From assembly GCA_964435025.1 (NCBI GenBank), contig CAYSXL010000005.1, positions 1 through 28,116 on the forward strand: a DNA stretch of 28,116 nt. Reading direction: 5' to 3'. The notes below the pieces were generated by a model. That model did not search any database. It was not told the DNA's origin and saw only the letters and a program-made list of their open reading frames with translations. Source of the DNA: PWHW01 sp964435025. Lineage in GTDB: Bacteria; Patescibacteriota; Minisyncoccia; Minisyncoccales; PWPS01. Positions 7,938 to 15,760 of this stretch are shown one piece after another; the first letter of the stretch is position 1; each line of letters begins with the position of its first letter. Made by a program: the position numbers and the translations under genes.

Positions 7938-9173
7938 ATGAAAAAGTACTGTATTATTACTTATGGTTGCCAGATGAATAAAAACGACAGCGAAAGAATC
8001 GCCTCTTTTTTTGAAGAAAACGGATTGGAGGAGGGAGAAGAAAGCACAGCGGATGTCGTTATTATTAATGCTTGCAGTGTTCGGCAGTCCTCTATAAACA
8101 GGCTACAGGAAAAAATAAAACGCATCCAAGAAAGAGAAAAAAAGCCCGTAACTGTTCTTACGGGATGTGTGCTTGAAAAAGATAAGAAGAAATTCAGGCC
8201 TCTTTTCGATTACCTATTGAAAACGGAAGATCTACCGCGCTGGAATCTGCCCTTTCTCTCGGGGCAAGATAAGGATTACTTCCAAATACCGCCCAAAAGA
8301 GGTAGTATCAACGCATATATCTCCATTATGACCGGTTGTAATAATTTTTGTGCCTACTGCGTTGTCCCTTATACAAAAGGGAGAGAAACTTCTCGCCCCG
8401 CAAAGGAAATTATCAAGGAGGCACACGCGGCAATTAAAGAAGGGTGCAAAGAAATCTGGCTTTTGGGGCAAAATGTAAATTCTTATAAAGGGGAAATCGG
8501 TTTCCCTGAGCTCCTAAGGAAAATAAATAATATAGAAGGAGATTTTTGGATAAGATTTACCAGCTCCCATCCCAAGGATTTTTCTGACGGAATTATCTCC
8601 GCGATGAAGAATTGCAAAAAAGTGACCCCCTATTTAAACCTTCCTCTTCAGTCTGGAGATGACGAAATATTAAAGAAAATGAACCGTTCTTACACCTCTT
8701 CTCATTACAAAGAACTGATTGAGAAAATACGAAAGAGCATCCCGCAAATAGCATTATCAACGGATATTATTGTCGGTTTTCCCGGAGAAACGGAAAAGAG
8801 TTTTAATAACACGGTTAACCTTTTTAGAAAGATAAGCTTTGATATGACCCATATCGCCAAATATTCCCCCCGCATGCATACAGCCGCCTATAATATGAAA
8901 GAAACCGTATCGGAAAAAGAAAAAAAACGGCGCGAAAAAATACTTACGGAAATATTAAAAGAAGACAATCTCGAAAAAAACAAGCAAATTGTAGGAAAAA
9001 CTGTGCGGGTTTTAGTTAAAGGGAAAAACAAAAAAGGTTTTTTGAACGGGAAGACGGAAGGCTATAAAGACGTTATTTTTAAAGGAACAAACAAGATTAT
9101 CGGCAATTTTGCAAATATAAAAATAATTGACTACTCTTCATGGGGGCTAAAAGGAAAAATGACCCGAAAATAA
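7938..9173 (+). CDS. miaB: tRNA (N6-isopentenyl adenosine-37-C2)-methylthiotransferase
   Basis: MiaB is a radical-SAM enzyme that adds a methylthio group to isopentenyl-A37 of tRNAs reading UNN codons, giving ms2i6A. The 411-residue protein has the three domains expected. The UPF0004 domain carries cluster-binding cysteines C11 (YGCQMNKND), C46 (NACSVRQ) and C77 (TGCVLEKD). The radical-SAM core has C134, C138 and C141 in TGCNNFCAYCVVPY. A C-terminal TRAM domain spans about 350-405. YGCQMNKNDSE and NACSVR favour MiaB over RimO or MtaB. The downstream gene miaA makes its substrate, which supports the call. The coding sequence overlaps miaA by 34 bp, so translational coupling is likely. Confidence 0.94.
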   Translation: MKKYCIITYGCQMNKNDSERIASFFEENGLEEGEESTADVVIINACSVRQSSINRLQEKIKRIQEREKKPVTVLTGCVLEKDKKKFRPLFDYLLKTEDLPRWNLPFLSGQDKDYFQIPPKRGSINAYISIMTGCNNFCAYCVVPYTKGRETSRPAKEIIKEAHAAIKEGCKEIWLLGQNVNSYKGEIGFPELLRKINNIEGDFWIRFTSSHPKDFSDGIISAMKNCKKVTPYLNLPLQSGDDEILKKMNRSYTSSHYKELIEKIRKSIPQIALSTDIIVGFPGETEKSFNNTVNLFRKISFDMTHIAKYSPRMHTAAYNMKETVSEKEKKRREKILTEILKEDNLEKNKQIVGKTVRVLVKGKNKKGFLNGKTEGYKDVIFKGTNKIIGNFANIKIIDYSSWGLKGKMTRK

Positions 9174-10054
9174 TTACAGTTTTAGGCCCTACTTCTTCGG
9201 GGAAAAGCGACTTAGCTGTTTCTCTCGCAAAAAATTTTGACGGAGAAATAGTTTCCGCAGATTCAAGGCAAGTATATAAGGGAATGGACATCGGTACCGG
9301 CAAAGTTACCAAAGAAGAAATGGAGGGAGTCCCCCACTATCTATTAAGTGTAGCAAGTCCGAGAAGGAAATTTACGGTTTCCCAATACCAAAAAAAAGCA
9401 GCGGGTGCGATTAATAAGATATTAAAGAAGGAAAAACTTCCCATCGTCTGCGGCGGTACTGCCTTTTATATAAGCGCCCTTGTAGATGGAATGATACTTC
9501 CGGAAATTACTCCGGACTGGAACTTTCGTAAAGAATTAAATAAAGAAAACTGCGAAGAGCTTTTAGGAAGATTGGAGAAAATCGACCCACAAAGGGCAGG
9601 AAACATTGATCCAAAAAACAAAAGAAGACTCGTAAGAGCCGTAGAAATTGTAGAAAAAACAAACGAGCCCGTCCCATCTCTTAAAAAAAATTCTTTCTAC
9701 TCCCCTCTTTTCTTGGGAATAAAAATAGATAGAGATACCTTGAACAAGAAAATTGATAAGCGGCTGCAGGAAAGATTAAAGGAAGGAATGGTGGAGGAAG
9801 TAAAGAATTTGAGGAAATCAGGAATTTCATGGCAAAGACTTGAGTCCTTCGGGCTTGAATACAAATGGATTGCTCTTTATCTTCAAGAGAAAGTAAGTTA
9901 CGACGAAGCAATAAAAAGGCTATCCTTAGAAACAAAAAATTTCAGCAAGCGCCAAATGAATTGGTGGAAAGGAGATACAAGAATAAATTGGATAAGAGAC
10001 TACAAGGAAGCCGAAAAGTTAGTAAAAAACTTTTTAAAAGCTCCCCTAAATTAA
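9140..10054 (+). CDS. miaA: tRNA dimethylallyltransferase
   Basis: MiaA transfers the dimethylallyl group from DMAPP to N6 of A37, the first step of the ms2i6A modification that MiaB finishes. The 304-residue protein has the P-loop GPTSSGKS at residues 16-23, the substrate motif SADSRQVYKGMDIGTGK just after it, and VCGGTAFYISALVDG in the middle. The C-terminal part has ESFGLEYKWIALYL and FSKRQMNWWKGD, both family hallmarks. The start at 9140 lies inside the end of miaB; no other ATG in frame precedes the P-loop, so this overlap is real. It is the last gene of the + strand operon and is followed by a hairpin. Confidence 0.95.
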   Translation: MGAKRKNDPKIITVLGPTSSGKSDLAVSLAKNFDGEIVSADSRQVYKGMDIGTGKVTKEEMEGVPHYLLSVASPRRKFTVSQYQKKAAGAINKILKKEKLPIVCGGTAFYISALVDGMILPEITPDWNFRKELNKENCEELLGRLEKIDPQRAGNIDPKNKRRLVRAVEIVEKTNEPVPSLKKNSFYSPLFLGIKIDRDTLNKKIDKRLQERLKEGMVEEVKNLRKSGISWQRLESFGLEYKWIALYLQEKVSYDEAIKRLSLETKNFSKRQMNWWKGDTRINWIRDYKEAEKLVKNFLKAPLN

Positions 10055-10104
10055 AAAACCAAGGATTCAGTTTCCACACCTTTTTGCCTCCGAAATCACC
10101 ATCA

Positions 10105-10135
10105 AAAAATGTCAAAGGTGACACTTGACATTTTT
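10105..10135. terminator. bidirectional hairpin terminator between miaA and gatB
   Basis: An 11-bp perfect stem (aaaaatgtcaa / ttgacattttt) encloses a 9-nt loop. The stem has a T run on its 3' side and an A run on its 5' side, so it could stop transcription in both directions. It lies between convergent miaA and gatB, where both transcripts need to end. The rest of the 153-bp gap (10055-10207) shows no gene. Confidence 0.7.
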
Positions 10136-10207
10136 GTTTGGGAGTTAGGTTTCCGGCACAAAAGAGGAATTCGGCGATCTCGGGATAATATAAAAAGGCG
10201 CGGATAG

Positions 10208-11647
10208 TTAGCTGAGTTTCTTTTTGAGTGTTTCGTTTACTTTCCCCGGCTCTGCTTTTCCTTTTGTTTTTGCCATCACTTGACCGACGAGAAATTGTAA
10301 CGCTGTTTCTTTTCCTTCTTTATAATCTTTTACTGCCGTTTCGTTCTCCTTTAAAACTTCTTCCACAATTTTCTCTATTTCTTTTCTATCATCCATTTGG
10401 GAAAGATTATGTTCTTTTACGATATGAGACGGTTCCTCCCCTTTTTTACTCATTTCTTTAAGAAGCCCTTTTGCTATTTTGCTGGATATTTTTTTCTCGT
10501 GAATAAGCATCACAAATTCGGCAAAATTTTCCGGCGTAATACGACATTCGTTTATGCTCTCCCCGCCAAGTATTCCGAGGAGATCGGACAAAAGATAACT
10601 TTTTGCATGATGAACAGCTCCCTTAATGTCTTTTCCGTTTCCGAGACCGGAGATTTCACTAACCACTTTTTCAAAATAGTTTGAAAGATCTTTATCTCCA
10701 ATAAAAACCTCCATTTCTTTTTTGTCGGTAATTCCGTATTCTTGGATAAATCTTTCTCTCTTCTTTTGAGGTAGTTCGGCCCTAAGATGAAGTTTGTCTT
10801 TATTGAAAGGAGGTTCGTTTAATATAAGTGGGGGAAGATCGGGTTCGGGAAAATATCTATAGTCGTGAACATCTTCTTTGTCTCTTTGTGAAAATGTTGC
10901 CTGCTTCCCTTCATCCCACCCTCTCGTCTCCTGTATAATCCTTTCCCCTTTTTCCAATATGGATTTTTGTCTTTTTGTTTCGTATTCCACCGCTTTTTGC
11001 ACGGTGCGGAAAGAATTTAGGTTTTTAATCTCCACTCTCGTACCTTTTCTCCCTTCCATATGTGAAAGAGATATGTTCACTTCCACTCTCATTTGCCCCT
11101 TTTCCATATTTCCTTCAGATATTTCAAGGTGGCGTAGAATAAGCCTTAGCTCTTCCGCAAAGCCCCTCGCCTCTTCTCCCGAGCGTATATCCGCCTCCGT
11201 GACAAGTTCCATAAGTGGCACCCCCGAGCGATTGAAGTCAACAAGTGAATAACCTTTTTTTTCATCATGAATAAGTCTTCCCGTATCTTCTTCCAAGTGA
11301 ATGCGGTTAATACGTATTCTTTTTTCTCCCACCTTCAAATGACCGTTATAACAAAGCGGTCTCCTGTCTTGAGATATCTGATAGCCTTTCGGAAGATCGG
11401 GATAAAAATAATTCTTCCTGTCAAAACGAGAAATATCTCTCAGTTCACAATTTAACGCTCTTCCCGTTTCGAGAACTTTTATTACCGCATCTTTATTTAT
11501 CACGGGAAGTGTACCGGGATGTCCAAGGCAAAGCGGGCAAATGTGCGAATTCGGCTCCACCACCTCCGGCTCATTCACACAACTGCAAAACATTTTCGAT
11601 GCCGTCTTGAGCTGTGTATGAATCTCCAATCCGATAACGGGGTACAT
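10208..11647 (-). CDS. gatB: Asp-tRNA(Asn)/Glu-tRNA(Gln) amidotransferase subunit B
   Basis: GatB is the kinase and tRNA-binding subunit of the GatCAB complex, which converts Glu-tRNA-Gln to Gln-tRNA-Gln (and/or Asp-tRNA-Asn to Asn-tRNA-Asn). The 479-residue product begins with the family signature VIGLEIHTQLKTASKMFCSC, followed by PLCLGHPGTLPVIN, IHLEEDTGRLIHD and DFNRSGVPLMELVTEADIRSGEEA. DYRYFPEPDLPPL follows later. A helical and YqeY-like tail ends in LVGQVMAKTKGKAEPGKVNETLKKKL, normal for full-length GatB. It lies 6 bp downstream of deoC and about 11 kb from gatCA, so the subunits are not one operon here. Presence of GatCAB implies that GlnRS and/or AsnRS could be absent from the genome; this cannot be tested in the window. 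Confidence 0.97.
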   Translation of the reverse strand: MYPVIGLEIHTQLKTASKMFCSCVNEPEVVEPNSHICPLCLGHPGTLPVINKDAVIKVLETGRALNCELRDISRFDRKNYFYPDLPKGYQISQDRRPLCYNGHLKVGEKRIRINRIHLEEDTGRLIHDEKKGYSLVDFNRSGVPLMELVTEADIRSGEEARGFAEELRLILRHLEISEGNMEKGQMRVEVNISLSHMEGRKGTRVEIKNLNSFRTVQKAVEYETKRQKSILEKGERIIQETRGWDEGKQATFSQRDKEDVHDYRYFPEPDLPPLILNEPPFNKDKLHLRAELPQKKRERFIQEYGITDKKEMEVFIGDKDLSNYFEKVVSEISGLGNGKDIKGAVHHAKSYLLSDLLGILGGESINECRITPENFAEFVMLIHEKKISSKIAKGLLKEMSKKGEEPSHIVKEHNLSQMDDRKEIEKIVEEVLKENETAVKDYKEGKETALQFLVGQVMAKTKGKAEPGKVNETLKKKLS

Positions 11648-11653
11648 ATGTTT

Positions 11654-12310
11654 TTAACTTACATTTTCTTCTTTTGCGATTTCTACTCCGGAACTTGTCC
11701 CTATAATATCGGCTCCGGCTTCAATCATGTATCTTGCTTGTCTGTAGTTTTTTATATTACCGGAAGCTTTAATAAGAAGTCCCGGGGCATGTTCTTTCAT
11801 GAGGCGAAGATGGTGTGCTTTCTCCTCCACCTCTCTTTCTTCAAGCGGGTCTTTGGAAGTTGCTGTTTTTACACAAATTGCTCCCGCTTCTTTTGTAAGT
11901 TCCGAAGCCTTTTTTACTTCCTCGTCAGTAAGATAACCCGAACCTATGATTACTTTTGTATTTTGTATCTTGCAAATTTCCTTCAAATCTTCCAATACTT
12001 TATCGTGTCTCTCGTATTTTATATCTACGATATTTATAACTATATCAAGCTCGTCCGCTCCTTCTTCTTGCGCTTTTCTGCAAGCAACCATCCTTTCTTC
12101 GTGAGAGCTAAGTCCCATGGGAGGATCAATAAGCACCACTGTTTTTACTTCGCTTCCCTCTAATCTCTCAGATACTGTTCTTACCCACTCGGGGTTCACA
12201 CAAACTCCGTGAAATCCGTATTCCTTGGCTTCATCACAAGTTTTATCTATCGCTTCCTTAGTAGCGTCTTTTTTGATATTGGTATGATCTATTGTTCTAA
12301 TAACACTCAT
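11654..12310 (-). CDS. deoC: deoxyribose-phosphate aldolase
   Basis: DeoC cleaves 2-deoxyribose-5-phosphate to glyceraldehyde-3-phosphate and acetaldehyde, ending deoxynucleoside breakdown, and can run in reverse. The 218-residue TIM barrel has DHTN near the start, GVCVNP, EGADELDIVIN (D89), the Schiff-base lysine K148 in CVKTATS, and the second lysine K181 in LIKASGNI, then ADIIGTSSG as phosphate-binding end. The active-site neighbours differ from the common forms: VKTATSKD replaces VKTSTGF, and IIGSGYL replaces the usual IIETGLL, so substrate preference could be shifted. It lies between folA and gatB and follows its own short spacer with a possible promoter. In reduced genomes it often accompanies nucleotide salvage genes. 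Confidence 0.93.
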   Translation of the reverse strand: MSVIRTIDHTNIKKDATKEAIDKTCDEAKEYGFHGVCVNPEWVRTVSERLEGSEVKTVVLIDPPMGLSSHEERMVACRKAQEEGADELDIVINIVDIKYERHDKVLEDLKEICKIQNTKVIIGSGYLTDEEVKKASELTKEAGAICVKTATSKDPLEEREVEEKAHHLRLMKEHAPGLLIKASGNIKNYRQARYMIEAGADIIGTSSGVEIAKEENVS

Positions 12311-12341
12311 GTTTTTTATTTTTAATTATTAATACGGGCTA

Positions 12342-12350
12342 ATGATAGCA
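12342..12350 (-). promoter_or_regulatory. possible extended -10 element for deoC
   Basis: On the minus strand TGCTATCAT reads as an extended -10 (TG, one base, TATCAT), 31 bp before the deoC start. No convincing -35 box is present. It lies in the 63-bp gap after folA, one of the few real gaps in this operon, so an internal promoter is plausible but unproven. Confidence 0.35.
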
Positions 12351-12373
12351 TAAATAGAGAGCGATTAAAAAAA

Positions 12374-12844
12374 CTATACTTTTTTTTCTCTCTCCAATAT
12401 TTGAAACTTAAGAAACTCGTTCTTTCCTTTTGTCTCTTTTATCACCTTCCAATTTTCTTTTTTAAAAACAGGAAAATAAACATCGCCCTCGTATTCTCCG
12501 TTGACTACCGTGAGATAAATTCTGTCTGCTATTTTTAAAAATTGTTCATAAACGGATGCTCCGCCGGCTATCATCACTTCTCCCGTTGCAAGAGAGAGCG
12601 CTTCTTCTATTGATTTTGCGACCGTTACTTTATTATCGGCAAATAATTTCTCCTCGGAAAGAACAATTATTTTTCTTCCTTTCAGGGGGTTTTTCAAAGA
12701 TAAAAATGTTCTTTTCCCCAAAACAACAAACTTCCCCATGGTCTTCTTCTTAAAATATTGCAAGTCCTCGGAAAAATTCCATGGCAAACCCTCCCCCTTT
12801 CCTATAAGTCCGTTTTTGTCTGTTGCTACAATTATGGAAATCAT
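12374..12844 (-). CDS. folA: dihydrofolate reductase
   Basis: DHFR regenerates tetrahydrofolate from the dihydrofolate that ThyA produces. The 156-residue protein shows IIVATDKNGLIGKGEGLPWNFSEDL, with the catalytic acid D27, then FVVLGKRTFLSL (usual GRKTWES, here altered but recognisable), GRKIIVLS, and VMIAGGASVYEQFL for NADPH binding. The final YFPVF region is also expected. It overlaps the end of thyA by 4 bp (ATGA type), so the two are translationally coupled, a classic pairing. Length is normal. Confidence 0.95.
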   Translation of the reverse strand: MISIIVATDKNGLIGKGEGLPWNFSEDLQYFKKKTMGKFVVLGKRTFLSLKNPLKGRKIIVLSEEKLFADNKVTVAKSIEEALSLATGEVMIAGGASVYEQFLKIADRIYLTVVNGEYEGDVYFPVFKKENWKVIKETKGKNEFLKFQILEREKKV

Positions 12845-13662
12845 ACCGCCATTTTCGCCCTTATTGGCGGATGGTGTTTGTAATTTTCAAGCTCGATATC
12901 TTCCGGTTTAAAATTATCTATGTCTTTTATATCTTTGTTTAGTTTTAGTTTTGGAAGAGCAAGAGGCTCTCTATCCAACTGTTCTTCCACTTGCGAAAAA
13001 TGGTTTTTATATACATGCGCGTCCCCGAGAACATGTACAAATTCTCCCGGTTCTAAATCCGTAACCTGAGCTACCATATGCAGAAGCAGTGAATACGAAG
13101 CTATATTAAAGGGAACACCCAAAAACATATCGCAACTCCTTTGATACATCTGCAAAGACAATTTTCCTTTAGCAACAAAAAATTGAAAAAATATATGACA
13201 AGGCGGAAGAGCCATTTTATCTATTTCTCCCGGGTTCCAAGCAGCAACTATATGCCTCCTCCCGTACGGATTTTTTCTGATTCCTTCAATCACTTCTCTG
13301 AGCTGGTCAATAGATTTTCCTTCCGGTTTTCTCCAATCACGCCACTGTACCCCGTAAATCCTTCCCGCGTCTCCTTCAAACTCGGCTTTATTTTTCCAGT
13401 AATCAGCATTTACATTTCCATCCCAGATATGACAGTTCATTTTATGAAGTTCTTTAATATCCCTGCTTCCTTTAATAAACCATAAAAGTTCCGCCTTTAC
13501 CACGTCAAAAAAGAGTTTTTTCGTCGTTAGCGCAGGGAATCCCTCTTGCATATCATATCTTGTCTGAACTCCAAAACAAGCTCTCGTTCCTACCCCCGTT
13601 CGATCCATTCTATCATCTCCGTTTTTATAAACATGATCTAAAATATCGAGGTATTTCTTCAT
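12841..13662 (-). CDS. thyA: thymidylate synthase (ThyA type)
   Basis: ThyA methylates dUMP to dTMP using methylene-tetrahydrofolate, releasing dihydrofolate. The 273-residue product has the N-terminal DRTGVGTRACFG loop (phosphate-binding Arg21), ELLWFIKGS, the catalytic cysteine C155 in LPPCHIFFQF, and QRSCDMFLGVPFNIASY (residues 174-190), all classic. It ends HHPPIRAKMAV, the conserved C-terminus that closes on the substrate. It starts 1 bp after the tmk stop and overlaps folA by 4 bp. With dCMP deaminase, tmk and folA in the same run, it completes a dTTP route. There is no clear Shine-Dalgarno sequence before its start. Confidence 0.98.
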   Translation of the reverse strand: MKKYLDILDHVYKNGDDRMDRTGVGTRACFGVQTRYDMQEGFPALTTKKLFFDVVKAELLWFIKGSRDIKELHKMNCHIWDGNVNADYWKNKAEFEGDAGRIYGVQWRDWRKPEGKSIDQLREVIEGIRKNPYGRRHIVAAWNPGEIDKMALPPCHIFFQFFVAKGKLSLQMYQRSCDMFLGVPFNIASYSLLLHMVAQVTDLEPGEFVHVLGDAHVYKNHFSQVEEQLDREPLALPKLKLNKDIKDIDNFKPEDIELENYKHHPPIRAKMAV

Positions 13663-13663
13663 T

Positions 13664-14260
13664 TTAATAAATTTTTAGAACTTTGTTTTTAATTTCTTTT
13701 GCAATTTTCTCTACTTCTCTTTCTCCTTCTATTATCTCAAAAGAATCATACTCCTTAGCAATCCTTTTATAGCTTTCTCCAATCGCCTTCAATTTTTTTT
13801 CTTTCTCGAAAAGCTCAAAACTGAATCTGTTTTCGCTAATTCTTTTTATGCAAGTTTTTGGCGACACCTGCAAATAAAAGGTAATATCCGGCAGCATAAA
13901 TCTTTTGTTAATGTCTTTGAGCCATCCCCAATCATCTATTTCCAAAGAGCCGAAAGCCATAGACGAAAAAAAGTACCTGTCGCTAATCACAGTTATCCCT
14001 TTCTCCAAATAGGGCTTAACGTCCTTTTCCAAATGATGTGCTCTATCGGCCGCAAAAAGAAGTTGTAAACATTCGGGGGTGCTTTTCCAATCCTCCTGCA
14101 GTTGTCCTCTAATCAAACCCCCTATCAAATTGTTGGTCGGCTCTTTTGTAACGTGTGTTTTTATTTTATTCTTTCTTAGTCCACCGGCCAACTTTTCTAC
14201 CTGTGTGGATTGTCCGGAACCATCAAGTCCCTCAACAACGATAAATTTACCCTTTTTCAT
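13664..14260 (-). CDS. tmk: thymidylate kinase with Gln in the P-loop
   Basis: Tmk phosphorylates dTMP to dTDP. The 198-residue protein has FIVVEGLDGSGQSTQVEKL at its start, the TMK fold P-loop, then VTKEPTNNLIGGLIR (the dTMP-binding E-P-x loop), QLLFAADRAHHLEKDVKPYL and VISDRYFFSSMAFGS (DR[YH] motif), LPDITFYLQVSP. The usual P-loop lysine is Gln17: GSGQST instead of GSGKST; I re-read the minus strand codon as caa. The tail ends with a short helix. It overlaps the upstream kinase by 4 bp and lies 1 bp before thyA. The fold and neighbours make the assignment firm; whether catalysis is normal with Gln is open. Confidence 0.92.
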   Translation of the reverse strand: MKKGKFIVVEGLDGSGQSTQVEKLAGGLRKNKIKTHVTKEPTNNLIGGLIRGQLQEDWKSTPECLQLLFAADRAHHLEKDVKPYLEKGITVISDRYFFSSMAFGSLEIDDWGWLKDINKRFMLPDITFYLQVSPKTCIKRISENRFSFELFEKEKKLKAIGESYKRIAKEYDSFEIIEGEREVEKIAKEIKNKVLKIY

Positions 14261-14811
14261 ATTTTTTCCATTACCTTTATAAGCTCTTTTCCCAAGTCTT
14301 CAGGTGTTCCGTTGTTTTCTACTTTAAAATCCGCTCTCCGGCCTATTTTCTTTATTTGCTCTTCCGACCTCCCTCTATCCATCTCCATGAATTTTTCATA
14401 AGAAACAATATCATCCTTTTTTTCATTCCTTTGCTTGACTCTCTCCCACCTCTTTTTTGCATCTAAAGTGATATAAACCACTTTCCCTCCCAACTCTTGC
14501 ACAAGCTTATAATCTTCCTCTACTCGCATTCCATTCATGATAATTATTTCTTTATTGCTTTTTTCTATTTTCTTTGCAAGTGCTCTCGCTAAAATATCTT
14601 CACCAAATCTATCTCTTAAAGCACCGGCAAGCCACTGCTGGTCTTCTTTCTTTATCTCATTCAAAAAAAGACCCAAAGCATCTGTTAGGGTCTCCGAAAA
14701 ACGAAAGGATTGAGCTTCTTTAAATTGATTCTCTATCATTCTACAGGCGGTATCCTTTCCTGTGCCGGTCTCTCCGACAAAGCCAATAATTTTCTTATTC
14801 TTCTTTCCCAT
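14257..14811 (-). CDS. P-loop kinase, probable deoxynucleoside monophosphate kinase
   Basis: The 184-residue protein opens with IIGFVGETGTGKDTA, a Walker A motif (residues 13-20, GETGTGKD). It continues with FRFSETLTDALGLFL and ALRDRFGEDILARALAKKI, then IIIMNGMRVEEDYKLVQELGGKVVYITLDAKKRWERVKQR, and ends with ADFKVENNGTPEDLGKEL. The order (GKDT, S-x-x-LxDAL, D/E-R-F-G, V-Y-I, then xADF.V.N.G..EDL) resembles nucleotide and dephospho-CoA kinase-like proteins and, in layout, phage T4-type dNMP kinases. I do not assign a substrate with confidence. Its position, overlapping dCMP deaminase by 17 bp and tmk by 4 bp, points to a deoxynucleotide substrate. It is likely an extra kinase step in the dTTP pathway. 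Confidence 0.75.
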   Translation of the reverse strand: MGKKNKKIIGFVGETGTGKDTACRMIENQFKEAQSFRFSETLTDALGLFLNEIKKEDQQWLAGALRDRFGEDILARALAKKIEKSNKEIIIMNGMRVEEDYKLVQELGGKVVYITLDAKKRWERVKQRNEKKDDIVSYEKFMEMDRGRSEEQIKKIGRRADFKVENNGTPEDLGKELIKVMEKI

Positions 14812-15319
14812 TTTTTTTATTTACATCTTCTCCGTATTTATCTTTATCATCGATCATATCCCCTTCCTGCCATTCTCTAACCCAATCTTCCACCGAAAAA
14901 GTCTTGGAAGAATCGTCTTTCATAGAGCAAATCACTCTACTCAAGCCAGCGTTAATAATCATTTTCTTGCACAAAAAACACGCAAAACTGTCTCTCTCAT
15001 GATGAAAGTTGTACATATCTCCTCCATATAAAGAAACTCCCGCTCTGGCAGCATTTATAATGGCATTCATTTCGGCATGTACGCTACGGCAAAGTTCATA
15101 TCTTTGTCCACTGGGAATATTCAACTTTTCCCTCAGACATTCTCCTCTTTCAACACAATCCTTTGTCTTCCGTGGAGCTCCGATATACCCGGCAGCAACA
15201 ATTTGGTCGTCTCGAACAATAATCGCTCCCCCTTTATTGCGGAAACAAGTTGACCTTTCGGCAATCTGTTTGGCAATATTTAAGTAGTACCGATCCTTTG
15301 ATGGTCTCTCTTTTTGCAT
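14795..15319 (-). CDS. dCMP deaminase (ComEB/DCTD type)
   Basis: This zinc enzyme converts dCMP to dUMP, the ThyA substrate. The 174-residue product has the cytidine-deaminase fold zinc site: SVHAEMNAI gives H81 and catalytic E83, and FACFLC gives C114 and C117. The long loop with Cys residues before it (DCVERGECLREKLNIPSGQRYELC) is typical of dCMP deaminases, which carry additional structural zinc. AAGYIGAPRKTKDC is also family-like. The C-terminal 25 residues are charged and likely disordered. It starts 6 bp after rplK and overlaps the downstream kinase. A related activity such as another nucleotide deaminase cannot be excluded, but the thyA-tmk context favours dCMP. Confidence 0.92.
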   Translation of the reverse strand: MQKERPSKDRYYLNIAKQIAERSTCFRNKGGAIIVRDDQIVAAGYIGAPRKTKDCVERGECLREKLNIPSGQRYELCRSVHAEMNAIINAARAGVSLYGGDMYNFHHERDSFACFLCKKMIINAGLSRVICSMKDDSSKTFSVEDWVREWQEGDMIDDKDKYGEDVNKKNGKEE

Positions 15320-15325
15320 ATGAAT

Positions 15326-15748
15326 TTATTCAACGGTAATTCCCATATTTCTAGCCGTTCCCTCTATAATTTTCATAGCAACATCAATGTCGTCAGTATT
15401 AAGATCCTGCATTTTTTGCTGAGCAACTTCTTTTAATTGGTTTTTAGTAATCTTAGCCACCTTTTTCTTTTTAGGGCTTCCCGACCCTTTTTCTATTCCC
15501 GCCTTTTTAAGTAGCAGTTCCGCGGCAGGAGACTCTTTGAGAACAAAGTCATATGTGCCCCCCTCGAAAACGGTTATTTCTACCGGGATAGTGGATCCGG
15601 CCTTATCTTGTGTCTTATTATTGAAGTCCGTACAAAATTGACCCATGTTTATACCGTGTTGCGCCAATGCAGGACCCACAGGAGGCGCAGGAGTCGCTTT
15701 CGCTCCTTCAATCTGCAATTTTACTACTGCTTTTACTTTTTTAGCCAT
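15326..15748 (-). CDS. rplK: 50S ribosomal protein L11 (uL11)
   Basis: L11 binds the GTPase centre of 23S rRNA. The 140-residue product MAKKVKAVVKLQIEGAKATPAPPVGPALAQHGINMGQFCTDFN is unmistakable, and it ends with DIDVAMKIIEGTARNMGITVE, the C-terminal rRNA-binding part. The frame is open 17 codons further upstream, but those codons (MRFVCFLLSC...) lie in a dispersed repeat, so the start at 15748 is chosen; that gives the usual length. There is no Shine-Dalgarno sequence before it. It follows nusG after a 165-bp gap containing the repeat. rplA (L1), its usual partner, is not next to it; a dCMP deaminase gene is. Confidence 0.97.
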   Translation of the reverse strand: MAKKVKAVVKLQIEGAKATPAPPVGPALAQHGINMGQFCTDFNNKTQDKAGSTIPVEITVFEGGTYDFVLKESPAAELLLKKAGIEKGSGSPKKKKVAKITKNQLKEVAQQKMQDLNTDDIDVAMKIIEGTARNMGITVE

Positions 15749-15760
15749 AAGCTTGATAAT

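Noticed and set aside
11519..12163. 214-codon open frame antisense to deoC and the gatB start
   Set aside because: A Phe/Cys/Ser-rich shadow of the opposite strand; both genes on that strand are clearly real.
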